Shown here: positions 19,030 through 26,722 of the stretch, in pieces
Layout: each line of letters opens with the position of its first letter
How positions within the stretch are numbered: position 1 is the stretch's first letter
Origin: Nitrospira sp.
Lineage (GTDB): Bacteria > Nitrospirota > Nitrospiria > Nitrospirales > Nitrospiraceae
Assembly: GCA_009594995.1 (NCBI GenBank)
Contig: VOPR01000078.1
Location: 1 to 64,000 of the forward strand
Reading direction: 5' to 3'
DNA length: 64,000 bases
Program-made: the position numbers and the translations under genes
The notes under the pieces: generated by a model
Databases searched by the model: none
What the model was told of the DNA's origin: nothing
Seen by the model: the letters and a program-made list of their open reading frames with translations, nothing else

Positions 19030-20531
19030 CCGGCTCTTTTCTTCAGTTCTCTCCGTAACTCGACCATGGCTAAGGTATCCCGCTCGCAGTATCGTAGGAG
19101 TGCCTCTTCAATCTGAGCCTTCTCGATCCAATCGCTCACGACAAAGACCATGCGCGCATATTCGCAGGCCGCGACTCCCCCGTCGCGAATGGCCAGATCC
19201 TCGTAACTCAACGACGGCACCACGGCCGGCAATACGGCCTTGATCGAATAACTCCCTTCGAAGGCCGGATGGTAGTAGTGGTCTCTTATGACCACATGGA
19301 GATCCCACAGTCTCGCAATCACGCGCTTCAACGCTTTTCGCAACGATGGGAAATCCTCGGCCAGGCGCTCGAGCACCGAGCGTTCATAGCTCGAATAGAC
19401 GCAGATGCTGCCTTCTTGTCCTAACGAATCCAGCAGCGTCATGGCCAACTCTTCACGCGGATCCCGCCCGTCCCTCGAGAGGTATTCAGCATGGTGCAGC
19501 GTGCCGTCGAGCTGCTCGATATGATTGGACCATTGCGTGGGAATCACCTGGTAGGGTCTCGTATCCACAAATTTCGGCACGGCCGGCATGAAGGTCTCAA
19601 AATCCAGATGGTGGACGGGATAGACGATCTTCTCCAAAGCCGCCCGCAATCCTTCGCCAACCCATTCCCGATTCTCCTTCACCCGGCGCTGCACCGGTGT
19701 CAGCGCGACATGATCGGGAATGTCGTCGATCGTCTCCACTCCTAACTCTCGAAGTTGGACGACCGTCTTGCTGCTTCCCGGCAAATGGTAGATCCACCGG
19801 GCCGGCTTCTCCTGCGTGCAATGGGCCCAGAAGGGACATTCATAGGGGCTCTGGCAATGTTCATCCGGCGCAATGGCCGGTGCCGACATCCCCTCCAACA
19901 TCGTCTGCATGGCTGCCAGCCGTGTCTCCACATCCGGCAATCGCGGCCGCACGGTCTCAGTCAATGAGCGCAGGCCAAAGAGCTGGTCGAGGTCGAGATG
20001 CCGGCCGTCGAACACATACTGCGTGTTCACATGCATCAAACAGATATCGACGAGTGCCAGGCCGATTCCTTCCAGCACATAGCTCTGGATCGTCAGATCT
20101 TCCACATGCGTCGCCTTCATCTTCGTGGAGGACTTCACTTCCACCAGACGCCAGGTCGGTTGCCCCAGTTCATTCACCCCGACACGTTCCAGGACGTCCA
20201 CACGGATCAGGACTTGATTGAACTGAAACGCACCTTCAAATATCGCCGGTACCGTAGGGTCCTGAACGAGTTCCGACGTCTGCGCCAGGGCTTCCTGAGA
20301 CTGGCGATACCCGGCCGTGACGAGGCGCCCGCCGGGAAAGCGCCGACGGGCCAGTTCGCCGAGGTCCGTGCCCATATCGAGAATCGCCTGGGTAGCCGCA
20401 TCCGGTTTGGTGGCCAACCCCGGCGCGTGAATTTCGAGGTACAGGCGCTTGTGGCACTGCAGGCCTGACAAGTATCGCGATTTGGACAGCCGATAGGAGG
20501 AACGAGCGGCAGGCTCGGGTGATATCAACAT
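19026..20531 (-). CDS. DUF2779-like protein: Cas4/RecB-type nuclease domain plus DEDD exonuclease-like domain
   Basis: About 501 residues. The N-terminal part resembles Cas4/AddB-type PD-(D/E)XK nucleases: a first Cys in LSGLQCHKRLYLEI, the ExK motif in WRLVEVKSSTKMKATHVED, then Cys residues in EHCQSPYECPFWAHC that could complete a 4Fe-4S cluster with the first Cys. The C-terminal half has a DxE motif (VHHLDFETFMP), YSSYERSVLERLAEDF and a terminal RYCERDTLAMVEL, matching the RNase H-like DEDD exonuclease pattern. It is therefore probably a DNA-processing enzyme with two nuclease centres. The start at 20531 is chosen over an upstream one at 20651 because the upstream part overlaps the divergent MATE gene and looks non-coding; no strong ribosome site decides it. 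Confidence 0.75.
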   Translation of the reverse strand: MLISPEPAARSSYRLSKSRYLSGLQCHKRLYLEIHAPGLATKPDAATQAILDMGTDLGELARRRFPGGRLVTAGYRQSQEALAQTSELVQDPTVPAIFEGAFQFNQVLIRVDVLERVGVNELGQPTWRLVEVKSSTKMKATHVEDLTIQSYVLEGIGLALVDICLMHVNTQYVFDGRHLDLDQLFGLRSLTETVRPRLPDVETRLAAMQTMLEGMSAPAIAPDEHCQSPYECPFWAHCTQEKPARWIYHLPGSSKTVVQLRELGVETIDDIPDHVALTPVQRRVKENREWVGEGLRAALEKIVYPVHHLDFETFMPAVPKFVDTRPYQVIPTQWSNHIEQLDGTLHHAEYLSRDGRDPREELAMTLLDSLGQEGSICVYSSYERSVLERLAEDFPSLRKALKRVIARLWDLHVVIRDHYYHPAFEGSYSIKAVLPAVVPSLSYEDLAIRDGGVAACEYARMVFVVSDWIEKAQIEEALLRYCERDTLAMVELRRELKKRAG

Positions 20532-20632
20532 AGGCTGTTGCAGGCTACCGAAGGGAGACGCAGCTTGTCTAGTACCGTGCAGGGGTCGGATGCTCCACGA
20601 AGCGGCCCTGCTTCTGGTAGGATGCCCTCCGC

Positions 20633-21970
20633 ATGGCCAACGGTATCGCACAAATTAGACGCTCAGTCCTGACACTGGCCCTCCCTGTCACCGTCAGCAG
20701 CCTGTTGCAACGGGCTGAAGGCATCGTCGCCGTCTTTCTCGTTGGAGGATTGGGGGCCGTCCCGATCGCCGCCGTCGGCCTCGGCCAATTGCTGGCCTTT
20801 ATCGCCACGACTCTAGTTTCTGGTCTTTCGGTGGGATCCAACGTCGTCATGGCGCAATTGTGGGGTGCCCGCCGGTACGACGATGCAGGCCAGGCCGCGC
20901 GTCATTTCCTCGGACTCTCCATCCTCATTGCGCTCGGTCTCTTGAGCTTCGGCCTTCTGGTCAATCGGCTGGCGATGGATATGCTTGGGGCGCAAGCAGA
21001 CGTGATCCGCCTCGCACTTCCCTACTCGAACCTGATCTTTCTGCTCATTCCGTTCACGATCCTGCTGCAGGTTCTTTCCTCGATCCTCCAGGGCACAGGC
21101 GATACGAAAACACCGATGTACGCCATGATCGTGGTCAACCTGCTCCACATCGCCATCGCAATTCCCCTCATCTATGGCCATTGGGGGCTGCCGGCCTTAG
21201 GCATCAATGGCGCGGCCATTGCGGTCGGCATCGCAGAAGCGACCGGATGTCTGTACCTCTTCACACGCTGCGGGCCCATGCTCCGACGCTCGCACCGACT
21301 CCGATTCGATTTGATTCGCACGATCTGGCACGTGGGGGCACCGGTCTCGGGTGAGCGCGTCGTCCAGCAGGCCGGCATTTTGCTGTACACCAAGATCGTG
21401 TTGATGTACGGCACAGTCGCCTATGCGGCCCATCAGGTCGGCTTGTCGATTGAGTCGCTGTCGTTTCTTCCGGGGTACGGCTTCGCGATCGCGGCAGCCA
21501 CGATGGTGGGACAGAGCATCGGCGCCGGCAAGTATACTCGGGCAAAGCTCGAAACCTGGGAAGCGAACCGCCTGGCCGCCTATATGATGTCGGCGATGGG
21601 AGTGGTCTTTTTCCTGTTCCCCTATGCGCTGCTCCGCGCCTTCACCAGCGACGAGGCGGTCATCGATCTCGGCACGGTCTTTTTGAAAATCGTGGCCCTC
21701 CTCCAGATTCCGCTGGCTCTCACCATGGTGGTGGCCGGCTCCCTGCGCGGAGCGGGTGATACCCGGTTCGTCATGATCGCGACGATGATCGGCATGTGGG
21801 GCATACGAATCCCCCTTGCCATTGTGGCAGGCTACTGGCTGTCCATGGGCGTGTTCTACGTGTGGCTGGCCATGATCGCCGACTGGACGGTGCGCATGGC
21901 ACTAATGCTGTGGCGACATCGTTCGGAGCGCTGGAGAAGCATCCAGGTGCTCCGTTCTTCACCAACCTGA
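20633..21970 (+). CDS. MATE family efflux transporter
   Basis: 445 residues, with about twelve hydrophobic segments in two similar halves, e.g. VTVSSLLQRAEGIVAVFLVG near the N-terminus and VSGERVVQQAGILLYTKIVL at the start of the second half, the usual MatE repeats. The motifs SNVVMAQLWGARR and ATMVGQSIGAGKYTRAK are the characteristic loop sequences of each half. It should export cationic or drug-like compounds using an ion gradient. It is divergent from the nuclease gene and convergent with the PanE-like gene (5 bp between stops). No regulator is next to it. Confidence 0.93.
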   Translation: MANGIAQIRRSVLTLALPVTVSSLLQRAEGIVAVFLVGGLGAVPIAAVGLGQLLAFIATTLVSGLSVGSNVVMAQLWGARRYDDAGQAARHFLGLSILIALGLLSFGLLVNRLAMDMLGAQADVIRLALPYSNLIFLLIPFTILLQVLSSILQGTGDTKTPMYAMIVVNLLHIAIAIPLIYGHWGLPALGINGAAIAVGIAEATGCLYLFTRCGPMLRRSHRLRFDLIRTIWHVGAPVSGERVVQQAGILLYTKIVLMYGTVAYAAHQVGLSIESLSFLPGYGFAIAAATMVGQSIGAGKYTRAKLETWEANRLAAYMMSAMGVVFFLFPYALLRAFTSDEAVIDLGTVFLKIVALLQIPLALTMVVAGSLRGAGDTRFVMIATMIGMWGIRIPLAIVAGYWLSMGVFYVWLAMIADWTVRMALMLWRHRSERWRSIQVLRSSPT

Positions 21971-21975
21971 GGCAC

Positions 21976-23343
21976 TCACCCCTGCCCGTCGACCGTGCAT
22001 TCAGGCGGTCGGACAGATGGGCGCGTATCCTTCCCTGAGCCGGCCCGCACTTCGATACGTCCCACCGCCTTCACGTTCGCGCAGAGGTCGCCCAAGCCCG
22101 GCGTGACCAGTCGATAGGGCCCGCCCTTACCGTCCGGCAGGGGCTGGCCATCGAGCTCATACAGTAACAGTCCGAACTCTTGTGCCTGCTGCAGCGTGAG
22201 CGTCGCCGCATACTTGCCGTCGACTGAATGAAAGGTGACATGGTCGGCATCCACCGCAAGGGCTGGAATTTCCAGAAGACCCTTGACGCGGATGGCGCGG
22301 CCTCGCATCGACGGCATCAGTTCACTGACATCCTCCACCCGCTGTTCCTGCGGCAGCTGCCCCAACGCCGCACGGCTGAGCGACACCGGCTGGACGACCG
22401 CGCCGTCAATACGCACAATGCCGGGGCCGGACAGTTCTTTCTCAGTGATCGTCTTCACCATCGCCGTCAGCGCCTCGTTCACCGGCGTGGGAATGCCCAA
22501 TTCACGCCCCATGCGCACAACATAGCCGTTCAAGTAGTCGATCTCCGTCGGACGTTTGGCTTTCCAGTCATCGTACATGGAGGTATGAATGTCGCGGAGT
22601 TCCTGCGTCCACTTGACCACCTTTTCCGCCATGTCCAACGCCAGCGGCACCTTCACCGCCGCCGACACCGCGGCGACTTCGCCCACGATCTGCCGGATCA
22701 CGCCCGCCATTTCCGGATGGTCGAGCGCCTTGGCCACCTTGTCATCAATTACGACCGTAAGCGGGTTAAACACACAGTTCCAGCACATTTTCTCCCATTT
22801 ACTCTTCCGGATGTCCTCGCTGAGTTGGCAGGAGATGCCGGCCTGCTTGAAGACATCCGCAATCTGCAGCACCCGTTCGCTCTTGTGCCCCATCAACTCG
22901 CCGATCGCCACGCCGCCGCGCTTGTAATGCTCGATCACACCCGGCTCGACAATTTTTGAATAGATGAACGCCACCCCTCCGACCACACAATCGCGTTGAA
23001 CGCGGGCAATAATTCGATCTTCGGTGTCGATGCCGTTCTGTAGGGTAAGAATGACGGTGCGTTCGGTGAGCACCGGCTCCAACTGCGCCATGACCTCATC
23101 AAGATCGTAGGCCTTTACGGCAAGAATGATGAGATCCGGCGTGGCCAGTTGCCGGGGATCGGAAGCGGCCGGCGGATGAACAGTAAAATTTCCCTTGGCG
23201 CTCTTAATTGTCAGGCCGTTCCGCTTGACGGCTTCCAATGTCCGCGGCCGGAGCAGAAACGAGACGTTGGGATTATTCTTGGCAAGATGGGCGCCAAAAA
23301 AGCCGCCGACGGAACCGGCTCCGACCACCATGATCTGCTTCAT
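21976..23343 (-). CDS. 2-dehydropantoate 2-reductase-like protein fused to a sulfite-oxidase-fold domain
   Basis: 455 residues. Residues 1-300 are a PanE/ApbA ketopantoate reductase: NAD(P) loop MVVGAGSVGGFFGAHLAK, LQNGIDTEDRI, and helical domain with KWEKMCWNCVFNPLTVVID. PanE makes pantoate for coenzyme A from ketopantoate. After about residue 306 a second domain follows that resembles the C-terminal part of the oxidoreductase molybdopterin-binding (SUOX) fold: DHVTFHSVDGKYAATLTLQQ, LLLYELDGQPLPDGKGGPYR and TPGLGDLCANVKAVGRIEV. The Cys that ligates molybdenum in that family is not seen at its usual place. The ATG follows GAGGAAG; an upstream in-frame GTG is less likely. Whether this is the true pantothenate enzyme is uncertain; note that coaX, a later step, is in this window. 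Confidence 0.85.
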   Translation of the reverse strand: MKQIMVVGAGSVGGFFGAHLAKNNPNVSFLLRPRTLEAVKRNGLTIKSAKGNFTVHPPAASDPRQLATPDLIILAVKAYDLDEVMAQLEPVLTERTVILTLQNGIDTEDRIIARVQRDCVVGGVAFIYSKIVEPGVIEHYKRGGVAIGELMGHKSERVLQIADVFKQAGISCQLSEDIRKSKWEKMCWNCVFNPLTVVIDDKVAKALDHPEMAGVIRQIVGEVAAVSAAVKVPLALDMAEKVVKWTQELRDIHTSMYDDWKAKRPTEIDYLNGYVVRMGRELGIPTPVNEALTAMVKTITEKELSGPGIVRIDGAVVQPVSLSRAALGQLPQEQRVEDVSELMPSMRGRAIRVKGLLEIPALAVDADHVTFHSVDGKYAATLTLQQAQEFGLLLYELDGQPLPDGKGGPYRLVTPGLGDLCANVKAVGRIEVRAGSGKDTRPSVRPPECTVDGQG

Positions 23344-23434
23344 GAGCTTCCTCACTCGTTGCGTTCAAAAGACGCGTACTATAGCATGCAGCCGCGCGCC
23401 TGAAACAGTGACGATAACCGATCGATTGACCGTC

Positions 23435-24166
23435 ATGGCAACCGGATCCACACTCGACCTTGTTCGACTCAAACTCTCCACGGCTCGATCCGTCACCGTA
23501 CTGACCGGCGCAGGCATCTCCGCCGACAGCGGCGTACCGACCTTTCGCGGGGCCGACGGACTCTGGCGCAATTTTCGCGCGGAGGATCTGGCCACGCCCG
23601 AAGCCTTCGCGCGGGATCCCCGCCTCGTGTGGGAATGGTACAACTGGCGGCGTGAGCTCATCGCCACCAAACGGCCCAACCCCGCCCACGAGGCCGTGGC
23701 GCGTATGGAACAACAGTTTGAGCGATTCTGGCTCATCACGCAGAATGTGGACGGACTGCACCGCGACGCCGGTTCACGCCGCTTGGCCGAGATTCACGGC
23801 AACATCTGGATGGTGCGCTGCACGCAATGCCGGCGTGTGACTGAAAATCGCGACGTGCCGATCACGATCCTGCCTCTGTGCAATACCTGCAAAGGACTGC
23901 TCCGCCCGCACATCGTCTGGTTTGGCGAGGCACTAGCTGAGCAGGATCTCGAGGCCAGCGAGGCTGCGCTGCAATCCAGCGACCTCTGTCTCATTATCGG
24001 CACCTCCGGCCTGGTCTATCCGGCGGCAGGTTTTGGTTCGATTGCGAAACAGGCCGGCGCGTTTGTGGTGGAAATCAATCTCGATGCCACCGCGCAGTCA
24101 GGCCTCGTCGATGCTGCGCTCCAAGGGCGCGCGAAGGACATCGTTCCGTTGTTATTGCAGGCGTGA
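23435..24166 (+). CDS. NAD-dependent protein deacylase (sirtuin)
   Basis: 243 residues with all sirtuin motifs: TGAGISADSGVPTFRG (NAD binding, about residues 25-40), TQNVDGLH (about 102-109), catalytic His in EIHGNIW, two zinc Cys pairs (CTQC and CNTC), and HIVWFGE (class III/prokaryotic signature). The WYNWRRE sequence contains the Y-x-x-R pair used by SIRT5-like enzymes to bind acidic acyl groups, so desuccinylase activity is plausible. The start at 23435 is the closest ATG to the conserved region; a much longer frame reaches into the upstream divergent gene. It ends convergent with the HAD gene, overlapping by 15 bp. Confidence 0.93.
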   Translation: MATGSTLDLVRLKLSTARSVTVLTGAGISADSGVPTFRGADGLWRNFRAEDLATPEAFARDPRLVWEWYNWRRELIATKRPNPAHEAVARMEQQFERFWLITQNVDGLHRDAGSRRLAEIHGNIWMVRCTQCRRVTENRDVPITILPLCNTCKGLLRPHIVWFGEALAEQDLEASEAALQSSDLCLIIGTSGLVYPAAGFGSIAKQAGAFVVEINLDATAQSGLVDAALQGRAKDIVPLLLQA

Positions 24167-24877
24167 CAGCAGCGGCAGCAATTCGTTGAGGTTGCCGATC
24201 GTCGGTCCGCTCGCGGGACGCGTCCCTTCCCCTCTCGCGAGCAACACCCCGGTCAGTCCGACGCCCTGCGCCCCCTTCACATCGTCACGTTCGCTGTCGC
24301 CGACATGCAGCGCCTCTTCCGGATCGACCGCATGTTTCTCCAGCGCCTGGTGAAAGATGCGCGCGGAGGGTTTGGCGGCATGGGCCAAACTTGAAATGGT
24401 AACGGTATCGAACAGATCAGCAATCCCCAAGCCACGCAAGACGGAAAACAACCGCGAATCGAAGTTGGAAATGATCCCCAGCTCGAATCCCTGGCCCTTG
24501 AGAGTCTTGAGCACCTCCAGGGTCTCCGGAAACAGTCGCCAGGATTCCGGTTGTTCGAAGCGCGCAAACACCTCCTCGAAAAATTCGTCAAACGCCTCGA
24601 ACATACCCACTCGATAGAACACGTTGTGGACGATGTCGAACCACCACAACCGTTCGGACTGCTTGATCGCAGCAGGCTCGGTCGCGGCAAACACCGGCGG
24701 CGGCGCATCGCGGAACGAACGGGCAAAGGCGGATTTGATCGCCGTTAACGACTCCGGGGTCTTCCTGAAGCCATGTTTTTCTGCATGCTGGAGATAAATC
24801 TCGGCCACTGACCCGTGAATGTGGAACAGGGTATCGGCGGCGTCGAAGAACACCACTTGAATGCGACTCTGGGTCAT
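24152..24877 (-). CDS. HAD-superfamily hydrolase (subfamily IA)
   Basis: 241 residues with the HAD motifs: VVFFDAADTLFHIHG (motif I, nucleophile Asp of DAAD at about residue 11; the fourth residue is also Asp), IISNFDSR (motif II), Lys of AHAAKPSARIF (motif III) and VGDSERDDVKGAQGVG (motif IV). The helical cap between motif I and II suits small phosphorylated metabolites. Similar to proteins near human HDHD3. Substrate unknown. Convergent overlap with the sirtuin gene. Confidence 0.9.
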   Translation of the reverse strand: MTQSRIQVVFFDAADTLFHIHGSVAEIYLQHAEKHGFRKTPESLTAIKSAFARSFRDAPPPVFAATEPAAIKQSERLWWFDIVHNVFYRVGMFEAFDEFFEEVFARFEQPESWRLFPETLEVLKTLKGQGFELGIISNFDSRLFSVLRGLGIADLFDTVTISSLAHAAKPSARIFHQALEKHAVDPEEALHVGDSERDDVKGAQGVGLTGVLLARGEGTRPASGPTIGNLNELLPLLSRLQ

Positions 24878-25069
24878 TGTGCTGGGTCACTCCTCATGAT
24901 TGGTGGCGAGGATTGCCGAATGAACAACCGGTAACGGGACCGGATTCTAACAGGATGACAAAAAATTCCGCCAGCGTCGGGCGACACACCCAACCGATTT
25001 CGGCGTTTTCTTTGACAGGTTCCAGACCCTTTGTTAGCTTCGCCTGAGTGGGTAGACGAGGTGATTGAG

Positions 25070-26233
25070 ATGGGTGCAACGATCTTCGTGATCGACAGCA
25101 GCCCCGCCGTGCATCGCATGGTGGAGCAACTTTTAGCCACGGACGGCCATAAGGTCATCGGCTTCCACGATGGCCCGTCGGCCCTCGAGGCCGCCCGCGA
25201 GCTCAGCCCCGCCCTGGTCATCGCCGACTATCATCTCGAGAACATCACCTTCTCAGGCTTCTGCAAAGAAATCGGACGGCAGGACAATCTCGCCGAGACG
25301 TTGATCGTCTCCATGGTAGATGCCGCAGACCGCCTGGATGAAAGCAAACTGCGTTCGCTCGGTGTGCGGGCGTTTCTCAAGAAACCGTTTCAACGCGAAC
25401 AGCTCCTCGACACGATCAAAAACATCCTGGCCGGCACGTCGGGAGGCCGCAGCACGAAACCATCCAAGGCGCGCACCTGGCCACCGGTCTCCACGGGAAT
25501 CGACGATGAAGACGACGAGTCGACACAGGATGCCGCCGCCGATGACGCCCCTCACAATGAGAGGGAGAAGGAGCAGCCCCCCATGTCCCCATCATCAACC
25601 CATCCGATTTCTGGCTCAACCACTCCCCCATCCGCAGGCCGGTCTCACGGCGAAGAGCTGATGAAGGGCCTGGTTGAGCACCTGCTGCAATCCACCACGT
25701 CCCAGGCCGACCGGACCATCGCCAATCTGCTCCCTGCCGCTATTGCCAAAGAAGTCGCCGGCCAATTGGGAACCGCCCTGGGAAAGGCCGTGCAAACGGA
25801 AGTGAGCAAACATCTGGCGGAGGCGCTCGCACCGGATCGTTTGCAGAGCAGTCTGCGTGAACTGATTCAAGAAGAGTTGAAACATCAGACGCAGGCGCAG
25901 CTCGCAGGCGTCGAAACGGCGGTTCGCCAAGCGGTCACAGAGCTGGCGCCTGCGCTGGTGGAGCAGTCTGCTGAAAAACGGCTGGGTGAGCTCACGAACA
26001 CCGGCGTGAAGAACAACCTGCCGGAAGCCCTGAAATCACACCTTGGAATGATCGACCAGTTGGTAAAAAAAGAAGTCGAGCATGTGGCCGCCAACTGTGC
26101 GCGGCAAGCGGCCGAGGACATTGTGCGCGAAATGGCGAAAGACCCGATCCAGCAGGCGGTGCAACGGATCGTTCCAGACGTGGCAGAAACCCAGATCCGG
26201 GCCGAGATCACACGATTGAGCTCGCCCGACTAA
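25070..26233 (+). CDS. Response regulator with long helical C-terminal region
   Basis: 387 residues. Residues 1-125 form a receiver domain: acidic pocket VIDSSPAVHRM, phospho-acceptor Asp in LVIADYHLENITF (about residue 52), Ser/Thr-type switch IVSMVDAADR and conserved Lys in VRAFLKKPFQREQ. There is no DNA-binding or enzyme output. Instead, after a low-complexity Pro/Ser/Asp linker (about 135-200), residues 200-387 are a series of amphipathic helices repeating phrases such as LPAAIAKEVAGQLGTALGKA and ALVEQSAEKRLGELT, similar in style to apolipoprotein-like or chemotaxis-type helical bundles. This could be an oligomerisation or membrane-association module. The ATG follows GAGGTG at 7 nt. Confidence 0.8.
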   Translation: MGATIFVIDSSPAVHRMVEQLLATDGHKVIGFHDGPSALEAARELSPALVIADYHLENITFSGFCKEIGRQDNLAETLIVSMVDAADRLDESKLRSLGVRAFLKKPFQREQLLDTIKNILAGTSGGRSTKPSKARTWPPVSTGIDDEDDESTQDAAADDAPHNEREKEQPPMSPSSTHPISGSTTPPSAGRSHGEELMKGLVEHLLQSTTSQADRTIANLLPAAIAKEVAGQLGTALGKAVQTEVSKHLAEALAPDRLQSSLRELIQEELKHQTQAQLAGVETAVRQAVTELAPALVEQSAEKRLGELTNTGVKNNLPEALKSHLGMIDQLVKKEVEHVAANCARQAAEDIVREMAKDPIQQAVQRIVPDVAETQIRAEITRLSSPD

Positions 26234-26245
26234 CGCTTCGTTCGT

Positions 26246-26365
26246 CTACCCTCGCTTAACCTTCTTGGCCGCCGCACGACGGGTCTTCGCCAGCCCCTTC
26301 ACACGTGCCACGTTCTTGCGATGCTTCTTGCGAACTTTCCGATCCTTCTCACGTCCCCTCGGCAT
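26246..26365 (-). CDS. Small highly basic protein, 39 aa
   Basis: A 39-codon frame starting ATG with AGGAGAG just upstream. More than half of the residues are Lys or Arg (MPRGREKDRKVRKKHRKN, then VARVKGLAKTRRAAAKKVKR). Composition resembles ribosome-associated or nucleic-acid-binding mini-proteins. The convincing ribosome site, continuous basic character and position in the 490-bp gap between a response regulator and valS argue it is real. I do not recognise a named family. Confidence 0.65.
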   Translation of the reverse strand: MPRGREKDRKVRKKHRKNVARVKGLAKTRRAAAKKVKRG

Positions 26366-26722
26366 AATCTCTCCTTCAACAGTGATAGGCTTGCAGGCCG
26401 GCGACCTCGATGCACAGACTGAACCGCCGGATGTATATCACAGGCCTTCACTCCGCTACAACCTTTTGAACCGCAACCGACCGCCCGTCGTTACCTTGTG
26501 AGCCCCGGCGGCACATGGTAAGATGCGCCCGCGTTACGCCTGGACGCAGGAACGCACCAGAACCACAACAGCATACCCGTGCGGAACGCGCACATGAACC
26601 CCGGTGGGCATGCGTCGTTCATATGAACCGGGGATGCGCCATTAACCATTCATCATCGAGCAGCGAGCCCGGTCGCCAAGGCGAACGCCCCCGGCGTACC
26701 CATCAGACTCCCCCCAAAGACC
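26366..26722. other. 357-bp region upstream of valS with candidate promoter and palindrome
   Basis: A candidate promoter TTGTGA-17 bp-TAAGAT lies at 26496-26524, leaving a leader of about 190 nt before valS. The leader holds a perfect 12-bp palindrome GTTCATATGAAC at 26617-26628, an inverted repeat CCCCGGT/ACCGGGG (26599-26605 with 26627-26633), and an imperfect direct repeat of ATGAACC-GG..ATGCG. I see no T-box consensus. No convincing gene is present. Confidence 0.45.
26496..26524 (+). promoter_or_regulatory. Candidate sigma-70 promoter for valS
   Basis: TTGTGA (26496-26501) and TAAGAT (26519-26524) with a 17-bp spacer. The only pair with good spacing that I found in this gap; it would transcribe valS-nadC-birA-coaX with a leader of about 190 nt. 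Confidence 0.4.

Noticed and set aside
26366..26722. T-box riboswitch upstream of valS
   Set aside because: No AGGGTGG-ACCGCG-like sequence or terminator with T run is present; only palindromes and repeats are seen.
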